Shown here in pieces: positions 1 to 6,091 of a DNA stretch of 6,091 nt. The DNA is taken from NCBI GenBank assembly GCA_002336475.1, contig DDCX01000032.1:1-6091 (forward strand). Direction: 5' to 3'. Both the position numbers and the translations under genes were made by a program. The notes beneath the pieces were generated by a model. The model was not told the origin of the DNA. It saw nothing but the letters and a program-made list of their open reading frames with translations, and did no database searches. Origin of the DNA: Flavobacteriales bacterium UBA1995. GTDB lineage: Bacteria; Bacteroidota; Bacteroidia; Flavobacteriales_D; Sanyastnellaceae. Position 1 is the first letter of the stretch. The number at the start of each line of letters is the position of its first letter.

Positions 1-11
1 GGAACGGCGGC

Positions 12-20
12 GCGAAGATA
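12..20 (-). promoter_or_regulatory. Possible promoter -7 element reading out of the left edge
   Basis: Read on the minus strand this is TATCTTCGC, which fits the Bacteroidota -7 consensus TAnnTTTG with one change (C for the third T). It lies just downstream of the redoxin stop codon, where a promoter for the next minus-strand gene could sit. The same TAnnTTCGC form occurs upstream of sdhC at 3260-3268. No TTG is visible at the expected -33 distance, and the gene it would serve is outside the window, so this is weak support only. Confidence 0.25.
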
Positions 21-34
21 ATGGGCGGAGGGCC

Positions 35-805
35 TCAGTGGCGGACGATGACCTTGCGGGTCTCGGTGGCTGCTGAGGAATGTGCGCGAAGGAGGTAGCT
101 CCCCTCAGGCACAGCCGTCAGGTCCATGACGGTGCGGTTGTGCAACGCCTGTGTGGCGATGACTTCCCGGCCGAGCAGGTCGAGCAGGGTCAAGTGCGTT
201 CCGGGCTTCGCCTCCACTTGAAGCGCATCATGGGCTGGATTGGGCCATGCTTCAATGGATACGGTGGCGACATCTTCAATAGAAGAGGTGCAGGCCATTT
301 GCTCGAGTCCATAGGATTGCAAGACGTCATCCAAAATTTCCACATTCATCGGCCAGATGTCTTGCTCCACTATGTTCCACTCGGGATCGATGAGGATGAA
401 GGTGGGGTAGGCGGCGATGTTATAATCCCCGTGAACAGCCAATCCTCCGCCCTCCGCGCCGGAGATGGCGGGTGCAGGATTGTCACCGGCATTGGCGACT
501 TCAAAATCGTGGGTCTGGTCCCATGAACCTTCGTACTCCATGCTCATGAAGATCACGTCACCGCCGTTGCAACCATAGGTGTTGTAGATCTCGGTGAAGT
601 AGGGGGCGTGGGCCGCACAAGGGCCGCACCAATAAGCGAAAAAGTCGATGCAGACGTATTTGCCAGCGTCGAGGTACTCGCTCAGGATGTGCTCGTTCCC
701 GTCGAGGTCGGTCACGGTGAAATCCACGGCTTCGGTGAGCGGCGTTTGTGCAGAAATACTGAGGCTGACACACACGGCCAGCAAGGTGGTGTAGAGGTGT
801 TTCAT
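35..805 (-). CDS. Secreted thioredoxin-fold (TlpA/redoxin-like) protein with T9SS C-terminal sorting domain
   Basis: This is a 256-residue exported thiol-disulfide protein. Residues 1-19 form a signal peptide (basic KH start, hydrophobic core, SISA then Q20). Residues about 25-165 are a thioredoxin fold: the active site WCGPC has its cysteines at 60 and 63, and the cis-proline loop YPT has Pro134, followed by the strand FILID. Residues about 183-256 match a type A T9SS sorting domain: WPNPAHDAL at 187-195, a central LLGREV strand, EGSYLLR, and a C-terminal KVIVRH. T9SS would carry it across the outer membrane, to the surface or medium. Further cysteines at 52, 79 and 172 lie outside the active site. 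Its ATG overlaps the peroxidase stop upstream (ATGA, 802-805), so the two are probably translationally coupled. Whether it reduces, oxidises or isomerises disulfides cannot be told from sequence; a peroxiredoxin is less likely given the CGPC motif. Confidence 0.93.
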   Translation of the reverse strand: MKHLYTTLLAVCVSLSISAQTPLTEAVDFTVTDLDGNEHILSEYLDAGKYVCIDFFAYWCGPCAAHAPYFTEIYNTYGCNGGDVIFMSMEYEGSWDQTHDFEVANAGDNPAPAISGAEGGGLAVHGDYNIAAYPTFILIDPEWNIVEQDIWPMNVEILDDVLQSYGLEQMACTSSIEDVATVSIEAWPNPAHDALQVEAKPGTHLTLLDLLGREVIATQALHNRTVMDLTAVPEGSYLLRAHSSAATETRKVIVRH

Positions 806-2043
806 GGGCGGGTAAATGGGTTAGAGAACCGTTCGTCTTGAATGAAGCTGTAGTCTGTCAGGCTGTTCAAAAAGGCCTTTAAAGCAGTGCGTTCCTCGGG
901 TGAGAAATTCATGCGCACCGGTGGGGCTTGGCCTTGGGAGAACCCGGGAAATATGAGCGGGTCTTCGACGAAAATGTTGCCGGGGAACCCTCCAGTAGCA
1001 TTGAAACTCCAGTCACGGAGACGGTGGTCTAATGTGGCCACATCTTGGATCCCGTGGCTGTAGTGGTCGAGTACGTCGTCGAGGGTAGCGAACCTGCCGT
1101 CGTGCATGTAAGGTGCTGTCAAAGCGACATTGCGCAGGGATGGCACTTTCATTGCTGTTGGACCCCAACCGCCAATGAATCCACCCTGAATGCCTGCATC
1201 GGTGCCCGAGGAATTGGAAGATGCGCCCTCAAGACCAATGTCAGCGAAGTCCAATCCCCAACCATTGAAATGGGGTCCACCGTGACAATTGGCACATTGG
1301 GCCTCTCCGTGGAAGAGTTCAAAACCCTCCCTTTCCAAAGCGTCTAAGCCATCCAATGTGATGTCTCCTGCGACCACTCCCCAAGGATCCCAGAAATGGG
1401 GCATGGCTTCTGCTGCGGCTTCATCAGCCTTTGAATGACAGGTGACCATAGAGGAAAGAAATGCAGCGAGGGCCTTTTGGATGTTGTTTACATCGATGTC
1501 TGATGTTCCGAACGCAGCCTCAAAAAGTGGGGGGTAGTAGTCGAGGTCATTCATACGCAAGACCAATGAAGACAGCTCTTGAAAACCCATTTCAACATGG
1601 TTTTCAATGGGCATGGTGACCTGCTCAGAAAGGTTGTTTGCACGGCCGTCCCAGAAGTATGCCGATTGCTGCGCGGGGTTGGCCAAGTGACTGGCATTTC
1701 TTTCGGTCAATTCTTTTCGCAAGCCAGAGCTTAAGGCTTTGGGCTCGGCAAAACCATGGGACTGCAGATGGCAGGAATTGCAGCTTACTGCTCCGTTTTG
1801 GCTGAGCATGCGGTCGTGAAACAACACCCGTCCCAACTGCGCCTTTTGGTTGAAGAGAGGGTCTTCTTGTGGGGTCGGAAACACCACGTCGAAAATCTGC
1901 GCAACCTCAGTGCGATACTCAGGGGCTGTTTCTGGCAATACGGGACGCGAAGGACCAGATTCTTCCAACGTGCTGCACCCCACCCAATAGGTGGCCAAAA
2001 CCACGGATAAGAGCGCGAAGTGGGAAAGAGAGGTGGGCTTCAT
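802..2043 (-). CDS. Di-heme cytochrome c peroxidase / MauG-family protein
   Basis: This 413-residue exported protein has two c-type heme sites, CNSCH at 88-92 and CANCH at 250-254, the hallmark of bacterial di-heme peroxidases and MauG-like enzymes. Other family motifs are LGRVLFHD (70-77), FWDGRA (130-135) and PYMHDGRF (311-318). Trp131 lies 39 residues after the first heme histidine, the spacing I recall for the Trp between the hemes in Pseudomonas CcpA. The N-terminus is a hydrophobic export signal; Cys23 after VG could be a lipidation site, but Trp at -3 makes a poor lipobox. At over 400 residues it is longer than classical CcpA (about 320-340), partly from a stretch around 205-235. Classical members reduce H2O2 with electrons from a cytochrome c or cupredoxin; MauG and MbnH relatives instead oxidise residues of a partner protein. 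Tyr328 may replace the usual Met ligand, favouring the MauG-like type. It is coupled by ATGA overlap to the secreted redoxin and begins 44 bases after the barrel gene. No Shine-Dalgarno precedes the ATG. Confidence 0.93.
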   Translation of the reverse strand: MKPTSLSHFALLSVVLATYWVGCSTLEESGPSRPVLPETAPEYRTEVAQIFDVVFPTPQEDPLFNQKAQLGRVLFHDRMLSQNGAVSCNSCHLQSHGFAEPKALSSGLRKELTERNASHLANPAQQSAYFWDGRANNLSEQVTMPIENHVEMGFQELSSLVLRMNDLDYYPPLFEAAFGTSDIDVNNIQKALAAFLSSMVTCHSKADEAAAEAMPHFWDPWGVVAGDITLDGLDALEREGFELFHGEAQCANCHGGPHFNGWGLDFADIGLEGASSNSSGTDAGIQGGFIGGWGPTAMKVPSLRNVALTAPYMHDGRFATLDDVLDHYSHGIQDVATLDHRLRDWSFNATGGFPGNIFVEDPLIFPGFSQGQAPPVRMNFSPEERTALKAFLNSLTDYSFIQDERFSNPFTRP

Positions 2044-2087
2044 GTCTGCTTGAAGTTAACCTTTTTGAAAACCATGAGGTTGCACGG

Positions 2088-2732
2088 TCATAAACCCAAT
2101 GCCACAAATAGCGAAAGAGGCGCATTCAATTGGGCCTCCCACCCCCAATCGGACTGTTCGAATTCCCCTCCGAAACTGTCGGACTGTACGGTCTTCTCTT
2201 TGAGGTAAAAACCGTCGAGTCGGGTCTCGATGATGAGGTGCAGTTTGGGGGCCAGCATGAGGTCTGCGCCCAACACTCCCGAAACACCCCAATTGGAAAT
2301 TGTAGTGCTGAAGTCCGACGTGAAGTCCACGTTGGAGGACCGGGTGATCAGGTGGTTTCTTCGGGAGATGACATCGATGCCCCAGACGGGTCGACACCGG
2401 GCCTGTCCCTCCTCTTTGTCAAACGAGAACCAGCGGTACCCGGCCCGCAGTGAAATGTTTTGGCTGTTTGTTTTGACTTCGGTGCCAAAGCTGTCTGTCG
2501 TCTCTGAAGAGACAGCAAAACCAGCCAGTGTTCGCCATCCATTGTTCTGGATGTTGGAGTTCCAACCTACGGCGAGGTTGACCCCTGTTTCAGGGACTGC
2601 ACCGAACAATTGACGGGTCACAGGAACCGCGTCGACCCAGACTGCATTGTGTTGGGCGAAAGACAGGTTTATCGTGGCGAGTGCAAAGAAGGCGGCAAGG
2701 AAGTTTTTGCCGTTGAAGAGGGTTGAATCCAT
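2088..2732 (-). CDS. Predicted small outer-membrane beta-barrel protein, function unknown
   Basis: I do not recognise a specific family. From the ATG at 2732 the product is 214 residues; the frame runs on to a TTG at 2738 (two residues more), but ATG is preferred. Residues 1-26 look like a signal peptide (Lys at 9, hydrophobic stretch FLAAFFALATI, then SFA before Gln27). The rest alternates polar and hydrophobic/aromatic residues in short segments ending in turns, for example VNLAVGWN, RTLAGFAVS, ISLRAGYRWF, VSGVLGADLML and LHLIIETRLDG, about eight strands in all, as in small outer-membrane barrels. It ends in LFVALGL rather than a terminal aromatic residue. One cysteine is present, in the ARCRPVWG segment. 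It diverges from ssb and ends 44 bases before the peroxidase gene on the same strand, so it may be the first gene of that operon. A functional link to the peroxidase is inference from position only. Confidence 0.75.
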   Translation of the reverse strand: MDSTLFNGKNFLAAFFALATINLSFAQHNAVWVDAVPVTRQLFGAVPETGVNLAVGWNSNIQNNGWRTLAGFAVSSETTDSFGTEVKTNSQNISLRAGYRWFSFDKEEGQARCRPVWGIDVISRRNHLITRSSNVDFTSDFSTTISNWGVSGVLGADLMLAPKLHLIIETRLDGFYLKEKTVQSDSFGGEFEQSDWGWEAQLNAPLSLFVALGL

Positions 2733-2745
2733 GTCCAAAACTTAC

Positions 2746-2775
2746 GCAAACAAAGCGCATGTCGCCTTCAGCAAA
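2746..2775 (-). promoter_or_regulatory. Possible promoter for the barrel (and peroxidase-redoxin) genes
   Basis: On the minus strand TTTG (2775-2772) is followed after 17 bases by TTTGTTTG (2754-2747). This resembles the Bacteroidota arrangement of a TTG-type -33 element and a TAnnTTTG -7 element, with T in place of A at the second position. Transcription would start close to 2741, leaving a leader of about 9 bases before the ATG at 2732. The whole divergent gap to ssb (2733-2851) is only 119 bases and must hold both promoters. A small inverted repeat (GCCTT/AAGGC, 2764-2778) overlaps the -33 part. I saw no convincing promoter for ssb in it. Confidence 0.3.
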
Positions 2776-2851
2776 GGCAGAGGCTTGAGAGGGGTGGTGG
2801 TCAGAAAGTCTGCAGCACTTTGCCCGCACATTCCTTTCAAACCCACAAAAA

Positions 2852-3199
2852 ATGAATGCACTGCGCAACCGCGTCCTGTTGATTGGACGCCTAGGTCAAG
2901 ACCCCGAACGGATCGATTTCGACGGGGATAAAGTCAAAGCCTCATTCAGGCTGGCAACGAATGAAGTCTACCGCAACACCCAAGGCGACAAGACGGAAAC
3001 AACCCAATGGCACAATGTGATTGCTTGGGGACAACTCGCTGAAATCATGAGTAAGTACCTGTCTAAGGGAAGTGAAGTGGCCATAGAGGGTCGCTTGGTG
3101 TACAGGCAATACGAGGACAAACAGGGCCAAAGCAGGGTCGCTGCAGAAATCGTAACGCAGGAGATGCTGATGCTCGATCGGGTCCCTCAGGATTCCTGA
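2852..3199 (+). CDS. ssb: Short single-stranded DNA-binding protein (SSB)
   Basis: This 115-residue protein is essentially one OB-fold of the bacterial SSB family, which coats single-stranded DNA in replication, repair and recombination. It opens with NRVLLIGRLGQDPE (residues 6-19), continues with FRLATNEVYRN (32-42) and QWHNVIAWG (52-60; Trp53 and Trp59 are candidate base-stacking aromatics), and then LSKGSEVAIEGRLVYRQY (70-87), the usual strand order. It ends at about the fold boundary with DRVPQDS. The disordered linker and acidic DDDIPF-like tip that recruits partner proteins in full-length SSBs (about 150-180 residues) are absent. Short SSBs are common in Bacteroidota, so this is probably a natural form or a second paralogue rather than a truncation: the stop is clean and no tail appears in a neighbouring frame. 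The ATG follows an A-rich run (CACAAAAA) instead of a Shine-Dalgarno. It diverges from the barrel gene; the gap and hairpin before sdhC suggest a separate transcript. Confidence 0.93.
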   Translation: MNALRNRVLLIGRLGQDPERIDFDGDKVKASFRLATNEVYRNTQGDKTETTQWHNVIAWGQLAEIMSKYLSKGSEVAIEGRLVYRQYEDKQGQSRVAAEIVTQEMLMLDRVPQDS

Positions 3200-3222
3200 C
3201 TTGACCATTTTGGTCCATATGT

Positions 3223-3249
3223 GGTGGGGGCACGCGTTGTGCCCCCGCC
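3223..3249 (+). terminator. GC-rich stem-loop after ssb (terminator-like or operator)
   Basis: A perfect 8-base inverted repeat, GGGGGCAC (3226-3233) and GTGCCCCC (3239-3246), surrounds a 5-base loop GCGTT. One G-T pair and two more G-C pairs extend the stem to 11 pairs (3223-3249). It starts 23 bases after the ssb stop and could end that transcript or stabilise its 3' end. No T-run follows on either strand, so it is not a canonical intrinsic terminator. Because the arms also flank the TTG proposed as the sdh -33 element, the same palindrome could be a protein-binding operator. A shorter competing stem, CCCGC/GCGGG (3244-3256), uses part of the 3' arm. Confidence 0.45.
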
Positions 3250-3267
3250 TCGCGGGCCGTAAATTCG
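3237..3267 (+). promoter_or_regulatory. Possible sdhCAB promoter
   Basis: TTG (3237-3239) lies 20 bases before TAAATTCG (3260-3267), which matches the Bacteroidota pattern TTG-N17-23-TAnnTTTG with one mismatch. A start site near 3272 would give a leader of about 40 bases before sdhC. A second -7-like sequence, TTAATTTG (3281-3288), has the full TTTG but lacks a TTG at proper distance. The TTG falls within the loop and first 3'-arm base of the GC-rich palindrome at 3223-3249. Confidence 0.4.
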
Positions 3268-3274
3268 CAGGAAC

Positions 3275-3296
3275 CAACAGTTAATTTGTACTGTTG
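3275..3296 (+). repeat. Inverted repeat in the sdhC leader (possible 5' stem-loop or operator)
   Basis: CAACAGT (3275-3281) and ACTGTTG (3290-3296) are perfect 7-base complementary arms around an 8-base AT-rich spacer, ending 15 bases before the sdhC ATG. If transcription starts near 3272, the repeat would fold at the extreme 5' end of the sdh mRNA and could affect stability or ribosome access. If it is read as DNA instead, it is a 22-base dyad suited to a dimeric regulator. The sequence alone does not choose between these. Confidence 0.45.
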
Positions 3297-3311
3297 AGAA
3301 CGTGACCACGC

Positions 3312-4016
3312 ATGGCCCAAAACGGAATCCTCAAGTCCTCCCTCGCCAAGAAGTATGCCATGGCGGCCACAGGACTCTTCCTGTGTCTCTTTTTAGCGGG
3401 ACACCTCACTGGCAACCTTCAGTTATTCACGGCAGCATCGGATGGAGGCCGACAGTTCAATGAGTACGCCAAATTCATGACCACTTTCCCAGCGGTGAAA
3501 GTCCTGTCCTATCTGACGTATTTCGCGGTCTTGTTTCATTTGGTGGACGGCGTTGTTTTGTCCATTCAGAACAGAAAGGCACGCCCTGTGCGCTATGCTA
3601 TGGAGCGCGCTTCTACAAATGCAGGCTGGAGCAGCCGCAACATGATGGTTCTTGGCACGATCGTGCTGGTCTTCCTCGTGACGCACATGCAAAACTTCTG
3701 GTGGCAGATGCATTTTGGTTCAGTTCCGATGCAGCAGTTGGAAGACGGCACGCAAATCAAGGACCTTTATTCTGTGGTGGCGGCGTTTTTTCATCCCGAT
3801 AATGGGTTTGCATTGCCAGCCATTGGCTTGTATTTGCTCGGCCAATTTGCCCTGGGCTTCCACCTCTGGCATGGCTTTTCAAGTGGTTTTCAATCCATGG
3901 GCTTGCGCCATCCCCGTTTCTCGGCGGTGGTCGGTGGTCTTGGCAAAGCCTTTAGCGTGGTAGTGCCCGCTTTGTTTTCTGCCATTGTATTGTTCCTCTA
4001 TTTCACCCAAGCCTGA
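3312..4016 (+). CDS. sdhC: Succinate dehydrogenase cytochrome b subunit (b558 family membrane anchor)
   Basis: This 234-residue integral membrane protein anchors the succinate:quinone oxidoreductase and passes electrons between SdhB and quinone. Five hydrophobic segments are visible at about residues 16-38, 65-86, 110-132, 166-188 and 212-232, the layout of single-subunit, di-heme anchors such as those of Bacillus and Wolinella. Histidines 31, 76, 125 and 184 fall in helices I-IV and are the natural candidates for the four axial ligands of the two b hemes. The N-terminal segment [16 protein letters not shown] and the [16 protein letters not shown] region (182-197) are typical of the Bacteroidota b558 family. 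No separate sdhD is expected with this type. The ATG lies 20 bases upstream of the family's usual SSLAKK segment, with no Shine-Dalgarno. It is first in the operon, 20 bases before sdhA. Direction (succinate oxidation or fumarate reduction) cannot be decided from sequence; menaquinone would be the usual partner in this phylum. Confidence 0.95.
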   Translation: MAQNGILKSSLAKKYAMAATGLFLCLFLAGHLTGNLQLFTAASDGGRQFNEYAKFMTTFPAVKVLSYLTYFAVLFHLVDGVVLSIQNRKARPVRYAMERASTNAGWSSRNMMVLGTIVLVFLVTHMQNFWWQMHFGSVPMQQLEDGTQIKDLYSVVAAFFHPDNGFALPAIGLYLLGQFALGFHLWHGFSSGFQSMGLRHPRFSAVVGGLGKAFSVVVPALFSAIVLFLYFTQA

Positions 4017-4036
4017 TCGGCGCAACTCTTGAAGCG

Positions 4037-6061
4037 ATGACTGAAATGCCTGATCATAGCGTAGCACTGGATGCCAAGATTCCCGATGGGCCTCTGGCGG
4101 ACAAGTGGACCCATCACAAAAACAACATTCGCCTGGTCAATCCGGCGAACAAGCGCCTCATCGACGTGATCGTTGTTGGCACAGGACTGGCGGGAAGCTC
4201 AGCAGCGGCGTCGTTGGCTGAAATGGGCTACAACGTCAAGGCTTTCTGTTTTCAGGACAGCCCTCGGCGTGCCCACTCCATTGCGGCCCAAGGGGGCATC
4301 AACGCTGCCAAAAACTACCAGAACGACGGTGACTCTGTGCACCGCTTGTTCTATGATACCATCAAGGGAGGCGACTACCGGAGCCGGGAAGCAAACGTGC
4401 ACCGCCTTGCCGAAGTCAGCACGAATATCATTGATCAGTGCGTGGCACAAGGCGTGCCTTTTGCAAGAGATTACGGCGGATTGCTGGACAACCGGTCTTT
4501 TGGCGGGGTCCAGGTGAGCCGGACTTTTTATGCCAAGGGCCAAACGGGCCAGCAGCTGTTGTTGGGTGCCTACAGTGCCCTGAGCCGTCAGATTTCCAAG
4601 GGAAAAGTGACCATGTACAACCGTCACGAATTGATGGACGTGGTCAAGGTGGACGGAAAGGCGAGGGGAATCATTGCCCGGAACCTTGTTACAGGCGAAG
4701 TTGAACGCCATGGAGCCCATGCCGTTGTGCTGTGCAGCGGGGGGTATGGAAATGTGTTCTTTCTGAGCACCAATGCGATGGGGTCCAATGTGTCCGCAGC
4801 TTGGAAGGCCCACAGGCGAGGCGCCTACATGGCAAATCCCAGCTACACGCAGATCCACCCTACCTGCATCCCGGTAAGCGGGGAGTATCAGAGTAAACTG
4901 ACATTGATGTCTGAGTCGTTGAGAAACGACGGGCGCATTTGGGTTCCCAAGCATGAATCTGATGTGGAGGCACTGCGGAATGGGACATTGAAGCCCACGG
5001 ACATTTCGGAAGACCGCCGCGATTACTATCTCGAGCGCCGGTATCCTGCCTTCGGAAACCTTGTTCCACGCGATGTAGCGAGTCGCGCGGCAAAAGAGCG
5101 GTGCGATGCTGGATTCGGTGTCAACCAAGCGGGTGAAGCGGTGTATTTGGATTATGCCAGTGCGATAGAGCGTTATGGCCGAACTGAGGCCAAGGTGCAG
5201 GGGATTCCCGCACCTTCGATGGAGAAGATTCGCGAACTGGGTGAGGCTGCGGTCCGTGCCAAGTATGGCAACCTGTTTCAGATGTATGAGCAGATTACAG
5301 CCGACAACCCCTATAAGACGCCCATGCGGATTTACCCCGCTGTGCACTACACCATGGGGGGCTTGTGGGTGGATTACAATCTTCAGACTACCGTGCCGGG
5401 ATTGTACGCTTGTGGAGAGGCGAACTTCTCTGACCACGGAGCCAACCGCTTGGGTGCTTCAGCCTTGATGCAGGGCTTGGCTGACGGTTATTTTGTATTG
5501 CCTTACACGATTGGCGACTACCTCGCCGATGACATTCGTACAGGAGAAATTTCCACCGATTCACCTGAGTTTGCGGCGGCAGAAAAGGCCGTCCAAGACC
5601 GGGTTGCTCAGCTGTTGAACAACAAGGGGAAGACTCCGGTAGACGACTTTCACAGAAGGTTGGGCCGCATCATGTGGAACCAGTGTGGCATGTCGCGCAA
5701 TGAGGAGGGCTTGAAGCAGGCGATTGCTGATATCCAAGCGTTGCGTGAGGAGTTTGAAAAAGACGTGTGCGTTCCCGGAAGGTCCGACCGCTACAACCCT
5801 GAATTGGACAAGGCTGGCCGGGTGTCAGACTTGCTTGAGTTGGGCGAATTGATGTGCAAGGACGCTTTGGAGCGCAATGAGAGTTGTGGGGGACACTTCC
5901 GAGAAGAATACCGCACCCCTGATGGTGAAGCCTTGAGGGACGATGCAGGGCATGCCCACGTCAGTGCTTGGGCATACACAGGTGTTCCTTCGGAAGCCGT
6001 GCACCACAAAGAGGAACTGAAGTTCGATAACGTCGAATTGAAGACCCGCAGTTATAAATAA
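4037..6061 (+). CDS. sdhA: Succinate dehydrogenase / fumarate reductase flavoprotein subunit
   Basis: The 674-residue catalytic subunit interconverts succinate and fumarate on the cytoplasmic side of the inner membrane, within the citric acid cycle and respiratory chain. The FAD-binding Rossmann motif GTGLAG is at 48-53. The histidine for covalent FAD attachment is His80 in AHSIAAQGG. Active-site residues, by comparison with E. coli SdhA as I recall it, are His274 (QIHPT), Arg345 (VPRDVASR), His437 (VHYTMGG) and Arg471 (GANRLG). The C-terminal helical and capping region (about 510-674) is complete and ends in LKTRSYK. The length suits the Bacteroidota/Bacillus-type subunit, longer than the roughly 590 residues of the enterobacterial one. 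Met1 and Met4 are both possible starts; the conserved family sequence begins near residue 10 ([11 protein letters not shown]), so the first few residues are uncertain. It follows sdhC by 20 bases. No active-site residue is missing and nothing suggests a frameshift. Confidence 0.97.
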   Translation: MTEMPDHSVALDAKIPDGPLADKWTHHKNNIRLVNPANKRLIDVIVVGTGLAGSSAAASLAEMGYNVKAFCFQDSPRRAHSIAAQGGINAAKNYQNDGDSVHRLFYDTIKGGDYRSREANVHRLAEVSTNIIDQCVAQGVPFARDYGGLLDNRSFGGVQVSRTFYAKGQTGQQLLLGAYSALSRQISKGKVTMYNRHELMDVVKVDGKARGIIARNLVTGEVERHGAHAVVLCSGGYGNVFFLSTNAMGSNVSAAWKAHRRGAYMANPSYTQIHPTCIPVSGEYQSKLTLMSESLRNDGRIWVPKHESDVEALRNGTLKPTDISEDRRDYYLERRYPAFGNLVPRDVASRAAKERCDAGFGVNQAGEAVYLDYASAIERYGRTEAKVQGIPAPSMEKIRELGEAAVRAKYGNLFQMYEQITADNPYKTPMRIYPAVHYTMGGLWVDYNLQTTVPGLYACGEANFSDHGANRLGASALMQGLADGYFVLPYTIGDYLADDIRTGEISTDSPEFAAAEKAVQDRVAQLLNNKGKTPVDDFHRRLGRIMWNQCGMSRNEEGLKQAIADIQALREEFEKDVCVPGRSDRYNPELDKAGRVSDLLELGELMCKDALERNESCGGHFREEYRTPDGEALRDDAGHAHVSAWAYTGVPSEAVHHKEELKFDNVELKTRSYK

Positions 6062-6086
6062 TCCGAACCCGAGACGATTCGAAAGC

Positions 6087-6091
6087 ATGGA
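6087..6091 (+). CDS. sdhB: Possible start of sdhB (iron-sulfur subunit), cut by the window edge
   Basis: An ATG at 6087-6089 lies 25 bases after the sdhA stop on the same strand, with only GA following before the window ends. In Bacteroidota the order sdhC-sdhA-sdhB is standard, so the iron-sulfur subunit (2Fe-2S, 4Fe-4S and 3Fe-4S clusters joining flavin to heme and quinone) is expected exactly here. No coding sequence is visible to prove it; the call rests on gene order alone. Confidence 0.4.

Noticed and set aside
80..526. 148-codon plus-strand frame opposite the redoxin gene
   Set aside because: It is antisense to a well-supported gene with a signal peptide, CGPC site and sorting domain; its own translation has no recognisable motif.
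2058..2081. AACCT/AGGTT inverted repeat between the barrel and peroxidase genes
   Set aside because: Five-base arms with a 14-base loop and no T-run; too weak to call a terminator or operator in AT-rich spacer.
2733..2738. TTG start for the barrel gene at 2738
   Set aside because: An ATG two codons downstream (2732) gives an equally good signal peptide and is the more usual start.
2764..2778. GCCTT/AAGGC hairpin in the divergent barrel-ssb gap
   Set aside because: Only five base pairs, expected by chance at this length; noted only because it overlaps a possible -33 element.
2647..2931. 94-codon plus-strand frame spanning the barrel gene start and the ssb start
   Set aside because: It overlaps ssb out of frame and the barrel gene antisense; its translation is basic and low in recognisable features.
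4199..5437. 412-codon open frame on the minus strand, antisense to sdhA
   Set aside because: It lies wholly inside the strongly conserved sdhA coding sequence, its translation shows no recognisable domain, and its length fits the codon bias of the opposite strand.

Overview
The window looks like a chromosomal segment from a member of the Bacteroidota. The evidence is a type IX secretion (T9SS) C-terminal sorting domain on one exported protein, a Bacteroidota-type succinate dehydrogenase (one five-helix cytochrome b subunit plus a ~670-residue flavoprotein), start codons without Shine-Dalgarno sequences, and promoter-like TAnnTT(T/C)G elements. I cannot place it below phylum; the base composition looks moderate to slightly GC-rich by eye.

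Left half (35-2732), all on the minus strand, read right to left: a small exported protein predicted to be an outer-membrane beta-barrel (2088-2732); a di-heme cytochrome c peroxidase/MauG-family protein (802-2043) starting 44 bases after the barrel gene ends; and a secreted thioredoxin-fold protein with a T9SS sorting domain (35-805), whose ATG overlaps the peroxidase stop in a 4-base ATGA. The last two are almost certainly co-translated, and the barrel gene may share the transcript. All three products act outside the cytoplasm. This points to an envelope or cell-surface redox function, probably peroxide handling or oxidative modification of a partner; the true substrate is not visible.

Right half (2852-6091), plus strand: a short single-stranded DNA-binding protein (2852-3199) diverges from the barrel gene across about 119 bases. 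After a 112-base gap containing two inverted repeats and a promoter-like element come sdhC (3312-4016) and sdhA (4037-6061). An ATG at 6087 is where sdhB would be expected, but only five bases of it are present. SdhC anchors the complex in the inner membrane and carries four well-placed histidines for two b hemes. SdhA oxidises succinate to fumarate (or the reverse) on a covalently bound FAD. SdhB would link them.

Most of the window is ordinary core-genome content. The parts worth a second look are the coupled di-heme enzyme and T9SS redoxin, with a possible MauG-like tyrosine heme ligand, and the two dyads in the sdh leader. I saw no tRNA, rRNA, CRISPR array, insertion sequence or sign of recent transfer.
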